A stretch of 64,000 bases of DNA from Mesorhizobium huakuii (GCF_014189455.1 NZ_CP050296.1:1903501-1967500); one strand, 5' to 3'; positions 8,691 to 17,867 are shown, counted from the stretch's first letter. The notes: generated by a model not told the origin, from the letters alone. Made by a program: numbers and translations.

Positions 8691-9844
8691 CAGGGGAATC
8701 GCATATGGCGATTTTGGGCTTGAAGTTGGTTTGAGAAGGGATTCTTTGGGAAGGCAGTCCAGCGAGGAGTGACTGCCATTACCAGCCTTGAGAGCTATTT
8801 CGGTACGGTGCCTGATCCGCGCGCGGCCAACGCCACACATCGGCTTGGCGACCTGATCGTGATGATGATCGCTGCGAGCCTGTGTGGCGCGACCAGCGCA
8901 ACGGAGTTTTCGTTGTTCGCGCAAGAGCGCAAACAGGCGCTGTCGCGCTTGATCGACTATGAGGAGGCGCCTAGCCACGACACCTTCTCGCGGCTGTTGC
9001 GCCTGCTCGATCCGGAGGCCTTGGGACGGGCGTTCGCCGCCTTTGCCGCAGGCTTTGCCCAGGCACGTCAGGGTGTGGTCGCACTTGATGGCAAGGCGCT
9101 GCGGCGGGCCTATGAGAAAGGCCTTGCGGCCAGCCCGCCCCTGACGGTGTCGGCCTTTGCCAGCCAGACGCGGCTGTGTTTGGCGGCGGTCTCGCCCGGC
9201 GACGAAGACAATGAGGTCGAGGCTGCCCTCAAGGTCGTCGAACTCATTGATCTTACTGGCCGATTGGTCACGGCCGATGCCCTCCACTGCCACACGCGCA
9301 TGGCCAAGGCCATCATTCAGCGCGGCGGCGACTATCTGCTCGCACTCAAGGGAAACCGCCGGCATTGGTTGGCTCGGGCCAATCAACAACTGGCCCAGAC
9401 CACTCCCGCCGTCACTGAGCGGACCGAGACCAGCCATGGCCGCAACGAATGGCGGCAGGCAGAGGTCGTGGTGGCGGCTGAACCAATGATGCCGGGGCAC
9501 AAGGCCTTCATCCGCATCACCAGCCGGCGCGATCAGGCCGAGCCGCTGACGCGCCTGTTCATGGCCTCAACGCTGCTGTCGCCACAGCAGGCGATCGACC
9601 TCACCAGAGCCCATTGGCAGATCGAGAACGCACTGCACTGGATGCTCGACGTTCATCTGCACGAGGACCTCAGTCGTGCCCGCAAGGACAACGCTCCCGC
9701 CAACACCGCCCTCATCAACCGCATCGCCAGAAATATCCTTCAGGCCGCCGACATCGACAAAGTCCCCATTAGCCACCGCATCAAGAAATGCGCTTGGAAT
9801 GACGACTATCTCATCCAGGCAATCGCTCATATGCGATAGCCCTG
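8691..9844 (+). mobile_element. ISAs1-family insertion sequence, about 1.15 kb
   Basis: Imperfect terminal inverted repeats frame one transposase gene. The left end at 8691-8713 begins CAGGGGAATCGCATATG and the right end, read inward from 9844, begins CAGGGCTATCGCATATG. Both continue to GCGATT. The right repeat overlaps the transposase stop codon. No clear 8-10 bp target duplication is seen. The flanks CCTCTCCCCC and GGGGGAGAGG are inverse complements, so the element seems to sit in the loop of a REP palindrome. Confidence 0.85.
8769..9839 (+). CDS. ISAs1-family DDE transposase
   Basis: Catalyses cut-and-paste or replicative movement of the element. The 356-residue protein starts with the family opening SLESYFGTVPDPRAANATHR and carries the DDE triad contexts VALDGKALRRAYEKG (first Asp), TADALHCHTRMAKAI (second Asp) and WQIENALHWMLDVHLHEDLS (Glu). 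Its length is normal, so the enzyme looks intact. It starts with GTG at 8769. Relatives include the E. coli H-repeat proteins. Confidence 0.93.
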   Translation: MTAITSLESYFGTVPDPRAANATHRLGDLIVMMIAASLCGATSATEFSLFAQERKQALSRLIDYEEAPSHDTFSRLLRLLDPEALGRAFAAFAAGFAQARQGVVALDGKALRRAYEKGLAASPPLTVSAFASQTRLCLAAVSPGDEDNEVEAALKVVELIDLTGRLVTADALHCHTRMAKAIIQRGGDYLLALKGNRRHWLARANQQLAQTTPAVTERTETSHGRNEWRQAEVVVAAEPMMPGHKAFIRITSRRDQAEPLTRLFMASTLLSPQQAIDLTRAHWQIENALHWMLDVHLHEDLSRARKDNAPANTALINRIARNILQAADIDKVPISHRIKKCAWNDDYLIQAIAHMR

Positions 9845-9851
9845 CTCCGGA

Positions 9852-9891
9852 GGGGGAGAGGTGGCTCGGCGAAGCCGAGACGGAGTGGGGG
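9852..9891. repeat. REP-like palindrome right of the ISAs1 element
   Basis: GGGGGAGAGGTG, a small hairpin (CTCGGC-GAA-GCCGAG) and ACGGAGTGGGGG. This is the inverse of the unit at about 8538-8574, with the same arms and a different inner hairpin. The stretch 9892-9991 holds no gene; it contains the second copy of a 13-bp direct repeat (see findings). Confidence 0.7.
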
Positions 9892-9991
9892 AACCACTTG
9901 GCAATAGCCACAAACGCAAATGCAAAATGGACCAAGCGCAATCATCGTCTCGCCTCGCGCCAAGGGTCACCGACGCACCCGATCAGGGCGC

Positions 9992-10843
9992 CTAAGCGGC
10001 CTTCTTCCACCCATTCCTGATATGCTTGTACCCCTCGCGATAAACCGCTTCCGGGCTCTCGGAAAAATCGCGCCACACCTTCGTCGCCGCCGCCAAATCC
10101 TTCAGCGAACGTCCAAACGACTCGATCGTCAACCAATCGTCATAGCCGCTCTTGCGGATCGCCGCGAACGTCTCTTTCCACGGAATGTTGCCGCGTCCCG
10201 GTACGCCGCGATCGTTCTCCGATATGTGGATGTGCACGACATTCCTGCGGTGCTTCGTGTAGGCCGCGATCGGGTCGGCCTCCTCGATATTGGCGTGAAA
10301 GGTGTCGTACATCGCCTTGATGTGCGGCCTGCCGATAGCGTCGATGTGCTCCGACAGGTCCGCCATCGTGTTGAAGAGATAACATTCGAAGCGGTTCAGC
10401 GCCTCCAGCCCGATGGTCACGTTCCGCGTACCGGCATGGTCGCCGATAGCGCGCTGCGAGGCGACGGACCGGTTCTTCTCGGCGGGTGTCGGACCGCTGC
10501 CGGAGAAGGCGCCGAGCGTCGAATGCAGCGGCCCACTGAGTGTCCTGGCGCCAAGTGCATCGGCGCAATCAATCGCCCATTTCATGTAGGCGATACCGGC
10601 CTTGCGCGTTGCCGCATCCGGCGAGATCAGGTTCATCGAGCGATCACCCATCGCCGAGACCGCGGTCCGCTCCAGCCCGATGCGATCGAGCAGGTCGCCG
10701 AGCTTTTTATAATCGTCCGGCGTGCCGGCGAAGACCGGAATCTCGACGCCATCGAAGCCCGTCGCCTTGATGTCGCGCAGCAGCGGCTCGTGCTTCTTCG
10801 ACACCGCTGTCGTCCACAAAAACATGCACATGCCGATTTTCAT
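9992..10843 (-). CDS. Sugar epimerase, D-tagatose 3-epimerase-like TIM barrel
   Basis: TIM-barrel sugar epimerase of the D-tagatose/D-allulose/L-ribulose 3-epimerase type, which inverts C3 of free ketoses using a metal. The four metal and catalytic positions of the family can be read in order: Glu in GLEALNRFECY, Asp in AMYDTFHANIEE, His in VHIHISEND and Glu in LTIESFG. Length is 283 residues. It is the last gene of a minus-strand trio with a Gfo/Idh/MocA oxidoreductase and an IolE-like isomerase, so it probably works on a keto-sugar made by the oxidoreductase. The exact sugar is unknown. Confidence 0.85.
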   Translation of the reverse strand: MKIGMCMFLWTTAVSKKHEPLLRDIKATGFDGVEIPVFAGTPDDYKKLGDLLDRIGLERTAVSAMGDRSMNLISPDAATRKAGIAYMKWAIDCADALGARTLSGPLHSTLGAFSGSGPTPAEKNRSVASQRAIGDHAGTRNVTIGLEALNRFECYLFNTMADLSEHIDAIGRPHIKAMYDTFHANIEEADPIAAYTKHRRNVVHIHISENDRGVPGRGNIPWKETFAAIRKSGYDDWLTIESFGRSLKDLAAATKVWRDFSESPEAVYREGYKHIRNGWKKAA

Positions 10844-10885
10844 CGACGCCCCTCCCCCCGTTTGATCCCCCGGATCATTTTTGTT

Positions 10886-12073
10886 TTAGAGTTTCGTCCA
10901 CGTTCCATTCTTCTTCGAAGACTTCACACAGGCCTCGATGAAGGCCATGCCCTCGACGCCATCCTCGATGGTCGGGAAGACCACATCCTTTGCCGGCTTG
11001 CCACCCTTCTTGCGTGCCGCACGAATGGCGCGTGCCGCTTCCTGATAGATGTTGGCGAAACCTTCGAGATAGCCCTCCGGGTGGCCTGACGGCACACGGC
11101 TGACACGGCCCGCCACCGGCAGCGCGCCGGCGCCGTTGCGGGTGATCAGCTGCTTCGGCTGACCAAATGGCGTGTACCAGAGGTAGTTCGGATCGGCCTG
11201 CACCCATTCCAGCCCGCCCTTCGAGCCATAGATGCGCAGCTTCAGCCCGTTCTCATGGCCGGGCGCCACCTGGCTGGCCCAGATCATGCCCTTGGCCGGA
11301 TGCGTCTTGCCGGTGGGCTTGAAGCGCAGCATGACGTTGACATTGTCGTCGAGCAGCCGCCCCGGCACGAAGGCGTCGAGATCGGCCGACAGCGAATCCA
11401 GTTCCAGCCCGGAGACGAAACGGGCAAGGTTGTAGGCATGCGTGCCGATGTCGCCCAGCGCGCCGCCAGCACCCGCCTGCTTGGGATCGCCACGCCACGA
11501 GGCCTGCTTCTGGCCGGTGGCGGCGAGGTCCTCGGTCAGCCAGTCCTGCGGATATTCCGACTGCACGATGCGGATGTCGCCGAGCACGCCCTTGGCCACC
11601 ATCTCGCGCGCCTGCCGTACCATCGGATAGGCCGTGTAGTTGTGGGTGAGCACGAACACCTTGCCGGTCTTCTCGACGATGGCCGCGAGCTTTTTCGCCT
11701 CGGCCAGCGTCGTCGCCAGCGGCTTGTCGCAGATCACGTGGATGCCGGCTTCGAGGAAAGCCTTGGCTGCCGGCACATGCACATTGTTCGGCGTGACGAT
11801 CGCCACCGCCTCGATACCGTCAGGGCGCTTGGCCTCGGCCTTGGCCATCTCGGCATAGGAGGCGTAGCTGCGGTCCGGATCGAGCCCGAGTTCGGCGGCC
11901 GACGCCTTGGCGCGCTCGGGATTCGCCGACAGCGCACCGGCCACCAGCACGAACTCATTGTCCAAGCGTGCCGCGATCCGGTGCACCGCCCCGATGAAGG
12001 CGCCTTGCCCGCCGCCGACCATGCCATAGCGGATCGGGCCGCCTCCCGTTTCCGACTTCGATGCGCCGACCAT
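10886..12073 (-). CDS. Gfo/Idh/MocA-family NAD(P)-dependent oxidoreductase
   Basis: Oxidoreductase acting on sugars or cyclitols. The N-terminal Rossmann fold begins YGMVGGGQGAFIGAVH and is followed by the family EKP-type motif, here VICDKPLATTLAEA, whose Lys is the usual catalytic residue. The second catalytic region GDIGTHAYNLARF also fits. Length is 395 residues. The start at 12073 follows a GGGAG-type site. It sits between two TIM-barrel isomerase/epimerase genes on the same strand, a pairing typical of rhizobial pathways in which a 3-keto or 2-keto sugar is made and then epimerised. Confidence 0.9.
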   Translation of the reverse strand: MVGASKSETGGGPIRYGMVGGGQGAFIGAVHRIAARLDNEFVLVAGALSANPERAKASAAELGLDPDRSYASYAEMAKAEAKRPDGIEAVAIVTPNNVHVPAAKAFLEAGIHVICDKPLATTLAEAKKLAAIVEKTGKVFVLTHNYTAYPMVRQAREMVAKGVLGDIRIVQSEYPQDWLTEDLAATGQKQASWRGDPKQAGAGGALGDIGTHAYNLARFVSGLELDSLSADLDAFVPGRLLDDNVNVMLRFKPTGKTHPAKGMIWASQVAPGHENGLKLRIYGSKGGLEWVQADPNYLWYTPFGQPKQLITRNGAGALPVAGRVSRVPSGHPEGYLEGFANIYQEAARAIRAARKKGGKPAKDVVFPTIEDGVEGMAFIEACVKSSKKNGTWTKL

Positions 12074-12127
12074 GTTTTCTCCCTCGTGTCTTGGATGCTC
12101 CTCCCCATCAGGGAAGGATAAGTCGTC

Positions 12128-13183
12128 TCAGATACCCATCATCGCGCGCAGCAGCTTCTTGTCCGTGGTGCCGCTGGCAAAATCGTCGAATGCCCTTTCC
12201 GTCACGCGGATGATGTGATGCTGGATGAAAGGCGCCCCTTCGGCCGCGCCGTCTTCGGGATGCTTCAGGCAGCACTCCCATTCCAGCACTGCCCAGGAAT
12301 CATAGTTGTACTGCGTCAGCTTGGAGAAGATGCCGCCGAAATCCACTTGCCCGTCGCCGAGCGAACGGAAGCGGCCGGCGCGGTTGGTCCAGCTCTGATA
12401 GCCGGAATAGACGCCTTGCCGGCCGGTCGGGTTGAACTCGGCATCCTTGACGTGGAACGCCTTGATGCGTTCGTGATAGATGTCGATGAATTCGAGATAG
12501 TCGAGCTGCTGCAAGAGGAAGTGCGACGGGTCGTAGTTGATGTTGCAGCGCTTATGGCCGCCGACCGCGTCGAGGAACATCTCGAAGGTTGCGCCGTCGA
12601 ACACGTCCTCAGACGGGTGAATTTCGTAGCCGACATCGACGCCATTGTCCTCATAGACATCGAGGATCGGCTTCCAGCGTTTGCCGAGTTCGCCAAAGGC
12701 CTCCTCGATCAGTCCGGCCGGCCGCTGCGGGAAGGGATAGAGGTAAGGGAAAGCCAGCGAGCCCGTGAACGACACCGAAGCATTCAGCCCGAGATTGCGC
12801 GATGCCTTGGCGCCGAACTTCATCTGCTCGACCGCCCATTTCTGCCGCGCCTTCGGATTGTTGTGGACCGAGGCCGGCGCGAAGCCATCCATCTGGGCGT
12901 CATAGGCAGGGTGCACCGCCACCAACTGCCCCTGCAGATGCGTCGACAATTCCGTGATCTCGACGCCGGCATCGGCACAGATGCCCTTCACCTCGTCGCA
13001 ATAGGCCTTGGAAGAGGCTGCTTTCTTGAGATCGAACAGGCGCGCGTCCCAGGTCGGGATCTGCACGCCTTTATAACCGAGACCGGCGGCCCATTTGGTG
13101 ATCGAGGCCAGCGAATTGAATGGCGCTGCATCACCCGCGAACTGCGCCAGAAACAGTCCAGGGCCCTTCATTGTCGTCGGCAT
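12128..13183 (-). CDS. Sugar phosphate isomerase/epimerase (IolE/XylA-like TIM barrel)
   Basis: TIM-barrel isomerase/epimerase of the AP-endonuclease 2 superfamily. Metal-binding contexts are DVGYEIHPSEDVFDG (Glu), NINYDPSHFLLQQLD (Asp and His), KAFHVKDAEF (His) and VLEWECCLKHPEDG (Glu). The ATG at 13183 (351 residues) is preferred to the ATG at 13189 because GGGAGG abuts the latter and is properly spaced only from 13183. It is the first gene of the minus-strand trio. A TGGTATTACCA palindrome lies about 100 bases upstream. Confidence 0.85.
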   Translation of the reverse strand: MPTTMKGPGLFLAQFAGDAAPFNSLASITKWAAGLGYKGVQIPTWDARLFDLKKAASSKAYCDEVKGICADAGVEITELSTHLQGQLVAVHPAYDAQMDGFAPASVHNNPKARQKWAVEQMKFGAKASRNLGLNASVSFTGSLAFPYLYPFPQRPAGLIEEAFGELGKRWKPILDVYEDNGVDVGYEIHPSEDVFDGATFEMFLDAVGGHKRCNINYDPSHFLLQQLDYLEFIDIYHERIKAFHVKDAEFNPTGRQGVYSGYQSWTNRAGRFRSLGDGQVDFGGIFSKLTQYNYDSWAVLEWECCLKHPEDGAAEGAPFIQHHIIRVTERAFDDFASGTTDKKLLRAMMGI

Positions 13184-13284
13184 CGGCATCCTCCCTCATT
13201 GTGTCGCGACCAAGCATAGCGCCGATTGGAAGCAGGGCCAGCCATTTTGGTCTTTTCGCACCGGGCGCTTTGCAGGCACTGCCA

Positions 13285-13301
13285 TTCTGGTATTACCAAA
13301 T
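13285..13301. promoter_or_regulatory. FCD-type GntR operator candidate, epimerase cluster
   Basis: TGGTATTACCA at 13288-13298 is an inverted repeat of the FadR-type form TGGT-N3-ACCA. It lies between two divergent sugar clusters, and a GntR regulator gene of the matching subfamily is at 15706. The same core occurs at 28616-28626. Confidence 0.55.
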
Positions 13302-13585
13302 AGCGGAATTTGGTCAAGCCTCGCAATGCATCTTCAAAGCCCTCGGCATAACAGAAATATCGACATATATCGCAATACAATCAATGGAATAATTCGCACA
13401 AAAAGTTGCGCTGCCGCACTTCTTGCCGTTCCCTGGAATTTGCTGTAGACCTCACTTCAGGCCCAATTGGTCGAACCAGTTTGCGAGAAAAAGGCTGGGG
13501 ATGCCTTGGGGAGGAACCCTTGCGTCGTCTTTCGGCGATGCATGTCGCAGGCAAACCATACGGACGAATTTGGGAAGGACAGACC

Positions 13586-14473
13586 ATGCATCTTTCGACG
13601 CACAACTGGATGCGCGCGGAGCCGTTGGAGGTGACGCTGAAGCGCATCAAGAAATTCGGCTATGAGTCGATCGAGATTTCCGGTGAGCCCGAGCAGTACA
13701 AGACCAAGGAGACGCGGGCACTTCTGAAGGAGCATGGCATCCGTTGCTGGGGCGCGGTGACCTTGATGCTGGGCGAACGCAACCTTGCCGCCAAGAACCA
13801 GGGACAGCGCGAGCGCTCGGTGCAGTATGTCAAGGACGTGCTGACCATGGTCAGCGAACTCGATGGTGAGATTATCACCCTGGTTCCGGCGACCGTCGGC
13901 AAGGTGGTGCCGGATGGTACCGAGGAAGAGGAATGGAAGTGGGTGGTCGACGCGACCCGCGAATGCTTCACCCACGCCAAGAAGGTTGGCGTCAAGATCG
14001 CCGTGGAACCGCTCAATCGCTTCGAGACCTATCTGTTCAACCGCGGTGCCCAGGCGCTGGCGCTGGCCGACGCGGTCAGCCCCGAATGCGGCGTGTGCCT
14101 CGACGCCTACCACATTCATATGGAAGAATTTAACGTCCATGACGCCATCCGTCAGGTCGGCAAGCGCCTGTTCGACTTCCATGTCGCCGACAACAACCGC
14201 TTCGCCGCCGGCCTCGGCCAGATCGACTGGCCCAGGATCGTCGCCACCTTGAAGGAAGTCGGCTACGACGGCGCGCTGACCAACGAGTTCGTCGCCCCGG
14301 TAGACCGCACGCCGGCAGCGCCCTATCCCGAAATGGTCGAGCGCCACCCGGTCGATATCTCGCCCGAGCAGCTGAAGTTCATCCAGGACCACGGCTCCAG
14401 CGTGCTCACCGAAAAATTCTACACCGACCAGATGCGCATCACGGCCGAAACGCTGCTGCCGCTGATCAAGTAG
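13586..14473 (+). CDS. Sugar epimerase, D-tagatose 3-epimerase-like TIM barrel
   Basis: Second protein in this window with the four D-tagatose 3-epimerase positions: Glu in VEPLNRFETYLFN, Asp in CLDAYHIHMEEF, His in DFHVADNNRF and Glu in LTNEFVAPVD. The start at 13586 follows GGAAGGA; the frame is open further upstream but without family sequence. Length is 295 residues. It heads a plus-strand unit with an enolase-superfamily dehydratase, a GntR regulator and a hydroxyacid dehydrogenase, so it probably feeds sugar-acid or keto-sugar breakdown. Confidence 0.85.
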   Translation: MHLSTHNWMRAEPLEVTLKRIKKFGYESIEISGEPEQYKTKETRALLKEHGIRCWGAVTLMLGERNLAAKNQGQRERSVQYVKDVLTMVSELDGEIITLVPATVGKVVPDGTEEEEWKWVVDATRECFTHAKKVGVKIAVEPLNRFETYLFNRGAQALALADAVSPECGVCLDAYHIHMEEFNVHDAIRQVGKRLFDFHVADNNRFAAGLGQIDWPRIVATLKEVGYDGALTNEFVAPVDRTPAAPYPEMVERHPVDISPEQLKFIQDHGSSVLTEKFYTDQMRITAETLLPLIK

Positions 14474-14533
14474 TCGACCGCTTCCTGGGAATTTGCCCTT
14501 TCGCCCTGACAGGCGGCAGGGCTGGGGAAAGAC

Positions 14534-15703
14534 ATGCGCATCAAGACCGTCCAAGCCTGGTGGGTCCGCATCCCAATCGAAGCCGCGAAGCAGCATCGCA
14601 GCGACTTCGGCCAGGTGACGACCTTCGACGCCGCCATCCTGCGCATCGAAACCGATGACGGGCTGGTCGGCTGGGGCGAAGGCAAGAACGCCGCCGGCAG
14701 CGCCGGCAGCTACGGCGCCCTTGTCTACATGCTGAACCACGAGGTCGGTCCGCAATTGATCGGCCGCGATCCGGCCGATATCGGCATCATCTGGGAGATG
14801 CTCTACAATGGCGTGCGCCACGACAGCGCCGCGCGCGCCGGCCACGCCATGCCGCAACTGGCGCGGCGTGGCATGAGCATCGCCGCCATCAGCGCCGTCG
14901 ACATCGCGCTCTGGGACATCCTCGGCAAGTCGCTCGGCCAGCCGGTTTGGCGGCTGCTCGGTGGCCGCAAGGTCGATCGCATGCAGGCCTATGCCTCCGG
15001 CGGCTGGGCAGCCGCCGATGCCATCGGCGAACAGCTGAAATCCTACATCGCCCGGGGCGGCTTCAAGGCGCTGAAAATGCGGGTCGGCGCCATGGATGGC
15101 GCAGCACACATTTCCGCCGCCCGTGTCCGCGCCGCGCGCCAGGCCCTCGGACCCGATGTCGAGCTGATGGTCGACGCCCACGGCACCTATACGGTTGCCG
15201 AAGCCAAACGCTTCATCCATCTCGTCAGCGACCTCGATCTCGCCTGGTTCGAAGAGCCAGTGATCGCCGACGACAAGCCCGGCATGGCGGAAGTGCGCGC
15301 CTCCGGCGCCGTGCCGATCGCCACCGGCGAAAGTGAGGCGACCCGCTATGCTTTCCGCGACCTCGCCGTGCTCAAGGCGGCCGACATCTTCCAGCCTGAT
15401 CCCGCCTTCTGCGGCGGCATCAGCGAGGCGATGAAGATAGGCACCATCGCCAGCGCCTTCAATCTGCGCTTTGCGCCGCATTTGTGGGCCGGCGCGCCCT
15501 GCTTCTTCGCTGGCTTGCATGTCTGCGCCGCTTCGCCGTCGAGTTTCACCGTCGAATATTCGCTCGGCGCCAACCCGATGATCCACGATCTAATCGAAGA
15601 GACTGTCGAAGCAACGGACGGTATGATAGCGATCCCGGAAAAGCCCGGATTGGGGTTCACCGTTTCGGAGCGATTCCTGGAGGCGCACGCGCAACGCAAT
15701 TGA
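14534..15703 (+). CDS. Mandelate racemase/muconate lactonizing enzyme family protein
   Basis: Enolase-superfamily enzyme; such proteins abstract the alpha proton of a carboxylate with Mg2+, most often to dehydrate a sugar acid. The 389-residue protein has the KxK-type base (ALKMRVG), the three metal ligands in VDAHGTY, WFEEPV and TGESEATR, and a late His in RFAPHLWAG. Neighbouring epimerase and hydroxyacid dehydrogenase genes suggest an aldonate or uronate substrate. It is separated by two bases from the GntR gene that follows. Confidence 0.88.
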   Translation: MRIKTVQAWWVRIPIEAAKQHRSDFGQVTTFDAAILRIETDDGLVGWGEGKNAAGSAGSYGALVYMLNHEVGPQLIGRDPADIGIIWEMLYNGVRHDSAARAGHAMPQLARRGMSIAAISAVDIALWDILGKSLGQPVWRLLGGRKVDRMQAYASGGWAAADAIGEQLKSYIARGGFKALKMRVGAMDGAAHISAARVRAARQALGPDVELMVDAHGTYTVAEAKRFIHLVSDLDLAWFEEPVIADDKPGMAEVRASGAVPIATGESEATRYAFRDLAVLKAADIFQPDPAFCGGISEAMKIGTIASAFNLRFAPHLWAGAPCFFAGLHVCAASPSSFTVEYSLGANPMIHDLIEETVEATDGMIAIPEKPGLGFTVSERFLEAHAQRN

Positions 15704-15705
15704 CG

Positions 15706-16424
15706 ATGAAAGAAAAGAACCTTCTCGCGGAACTCGCCGCCTATCTCTTCTCCCACTCGGACAGCGAGACCGGCCGCACGCCATCGGAACGTGAGCTGGC
15801 GGAGCATTTCGGCGTCAGCCGCGCCAGATCCGCGAGGCGCTGGCCATCCTCGAAGCCATGCGCATCGTCGAGCGTCGCGCCAAGTCCGGCATCTACATCG
15901 ACACCAAGCAGGCGAGCGTCGAAGCGCTGGCGCTGTTTGCGCGTGCCGGCCTGCCGCTCGATCCCTTGCAGATCTATGAAACGGTCGAGTTGCGCAAGAT
16001 CCACGAGATCAAGGCCGCCGAGCTTGCTTGTTCGCGCGCCACCGAGGAGAATTTCGAGCGGCTGCGCGAGATCCTCAAGGCTTCCGAGGAACGCATCGCC
16101 GCCGGCGAAGGCCTCGCCAAGGAAGACCGCGAGTTCCATCTGGAGATCGTGCGCGCCACCAAGAACAGCGTCTTCCACAACATCTGCAGCGTCTACTATC
16201 TGATGGGCGAACAGCGCCTGCCGATCTATTTCAACGATCCCGAACGCAGCGTGCGTTCGCATGCCGAGCATGTGCAGATCTACGAGGCGCTGCTGCGCCG
16301 TGATGGCAATCTCGCCCAGGCGTTGATGAGCGCCCATCTGCAAGGCGCGGAGAGCTACTGGAAGGGCCTGATCGAGGGCGGCAAGGCGGTTGCGCCCGCG
16401 AGCGCCGTACTCGAAAAGGCCTGA
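15706..16424 (+). pseudogene. FCD-domain GntR regulator, frameshifted by one base
   Basis: Two overlapping frames together encode a complete GntR/FadR-type repressor. The winged-helix part reads SERELAEHFGVSRA in the first frame, and the sequence resumes as QIREALAILEAMRIVERR and the FCD ligand domain in another frame. One base is missing near 15820-15826. The FCD part holds metal-type Asp/His positions (LHEI-like, EFHLEIVRATKN, HAEHVQIYEALLRRD). If the base is restored the protein is about 239 residues and intact, so this may be a sequencing error. It likely controls the surrounding sugar-acid genes, possibly through TGGT-N3-ACCA sites. Confidence 0.85.
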
Positions 16425-16426
16425 TC

Positions 16427-17419
16427 GTGGCCCAGACCGTGCCAAAGATCCTGTCGACCCATCCGCTGCACCCACGTGCTTCGGCCAGGCTCGCCGGCGC
16501 TGGCCAGCTTGTGATCGCATCGGCGCTTGATCCTGCCACCTTGGCCAGGGAGGCCAAGGACGCCGACATCGTCATCGTGCGCGCGCCACTGCCGCCAACG
16601 CTGTTCGAGGGCGCCTGGAAGCTGAGGGCCGCGATCCGCCATGGCGCTGGGCTCGACATGATCCCGATGGAGGCGGCGGCGGCCGCCGGCGTGCTGGTGG
16701 CCAACGTGCCGGCGGTCAATGCGCGCTCGGTCGCGGAACATGTCATGTTCACCGCACTTGCGCTGCTGCGGCAATTCCGCAGGGTTGACCGCGATTTGCG
16801 CGCCAAAGGCTGGCTCGCCGGACGCGAGCACGCCAATTCCAACATCGAGCTCGCCGGCAAGACCATCGGCATTGTCGGCCTCGGCGCCGTCGGCCAAGCC
16901 GTCGGCCATATCGCCGCGCACGGCTTCGACCTGAAAGTGGTGGCAACGACGCGCAGCATGCAGCCGGCGCCCGAAAAAGTCGGCTTCCTGTCGATCGACG
17001 CGCTGGTCGAGCAGAGCGACATCATCGTGCTGTGCTGCCCGCTGACGCCGGAGACGCGTGGCCTGATCAGCCGTGAGCGCATCGCCCGCATGAAATCCAA
17101 CGCGCTGCTGATCAACGTTTCGCGCGGACCGGTCGTCGATGACGACGCACTGATCGAGGCCTTGCGGGAACGCCGCATCGGCGGTGCAGCACTCGACGTG
17201 TTTTCGACGCAGCCGCTGCCGTCCAATCATCCCTATTTCGGCTTCGACAACGTCATCATCACCCCGCACATGGCCGGCATTACCGAGGAATCGATGATGC
17301 GCATGGGCGTCGGCGCGGCGGGCGAAGCTCTGCTGGTGCTGGCAGGCAAGCTGCCGGTCAATCTGCGCAATCCGGAAGTGGTCGATCATTACCGGCAGCG
17401 GTTTCCGCTCGACATATAG
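16427..17419 (+). CDS. D-isomer-specific 2-hydroxyacid dehydrogenase family protein
   Basis: NAD(P)-dependent dehydrogenase that interconverts 2-keto and D-2-hydroxy acids. The 330-residue protein starts with GTG. The nucleotide fold shows IVGLGAVGQAVG, the catalytic Arg is in NVSRGPVVDDDAL and the catalytic His is in ITPHMAGITEE. The Glu that normally pairs with this His (in a DVF-x-x-EP context) is Gln here (ALDVFSTQPLP). The gene starts two bases after the GntR frame and ends the plus-strand cluster, which suggests a role in the last steps of the same sugar-acid pathway. Confidence 0.9.
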   Translation: MAQTVPKILSTHPLHPRASARLAGAGQLVIASALDPATLAREAKDADIVIVRAPLPPTLFEGAWKLRAAIRHGAGLDMIPMEAAAAAGVLVANVPAVNARSVAEHVMFTALALLRQFRRVDRDLRAKGWLAGREHANSNIELAGKTIGIVGLGAVGQAVGHIAAHGFDLKVVATTRSMQPAPEKVGFLSIDALVEQSDIIVLCCPLTPETRGLISRERIARMKSNALLINVSRGPVVDDDALIEALRERRIGGAALDVFSTQPLPSNHPYFGFDNVIITPHMAGITEESMMRMGVGAAGEALLVLAGKLPVNLRNPEVVDHYRQRFPLDI

Positions 17420-17459
17420 CAATCGCGGTTTCGCCCCAATTCTCCGCGACGGTGCTGCC

Positions 17460-17849
17460 ATGTCCGGTCTTCGCCTCGCATTGCTGGTTGCCGCAACCTC
17501 ATCCATCTGCACCATGCCGGCATTCGCCGCAGCCGAGAGCAGCTATGTCTACTGCGACAATGGGCTGCGCTGCTTCAAGGCGCCCTGCCCGTCGAACAGC
17601 GCGCTCGACCTTGCCACCGGCGCGATCATCAAAGGCGTGTCGATCGACACCAGCGGCTTGCCGCAGACCGACAAGGCGATAGTGGATCAGTCCGACGTGC
17701 TTTACAGCGGCAAGATCGTCGTCAGAGGCTCGATCGAGCAACGCGCCCAGACCATCACCGGCAAGGATTACAGCCTGCCATGGCTGGTCGCGACCCGTAT
17801 CGTGCGCACCGCCAACGACAGCGAACGCAAGCACTGTTCGGCGCACTGA
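17460..17849 (+). CDS. Hypothetical secreted protein
   Basis: 129-residue product with a signal peptide (basic start, hydrophobic LALLVAATSSICTMPAFAA, cleavage near residue 24). The mature part begins SSYVYCDNGLRCFKAPCPS, a cysteine-rich segment, and ends with a basic tail with one more Cys. It may belong to a small exported family with a CxxxPCPS-type motif (DUF6748-like), but this is tentative. No function can be assigned. Confidence 0.65.
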   Translation: MSGLRLALLVAATSSICTMPAFAAAESSYVYCDNGLRCFKAPCPSNSALDLATGAIIKGVSIDTSGLPQTDKAIVDQSDVLYSGKIVVRGSIEQRAQTITGKDYSLPWLVATRIVRTANDSERKHCSAH

Positions 17850-17867
17850 CTATCCGACAATTGCCGA

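Noticed and set aside
8691..9844. Target-site duplication of 8-10 bp around the ISAs1 element
   Set aside because: The bases next to the two ends (CCCGTCGATC and CTCCGGAGGG) do not match as a direct repeat.
13457..15586. 709-codon open frame on the minus strand
   Set aside because: It lies opposite two genes with full catalytic motifs (epimerase and enolase-superfamily enzyme). It is a mirror of high GC codon bias, with low-complexity composition and no family motif.
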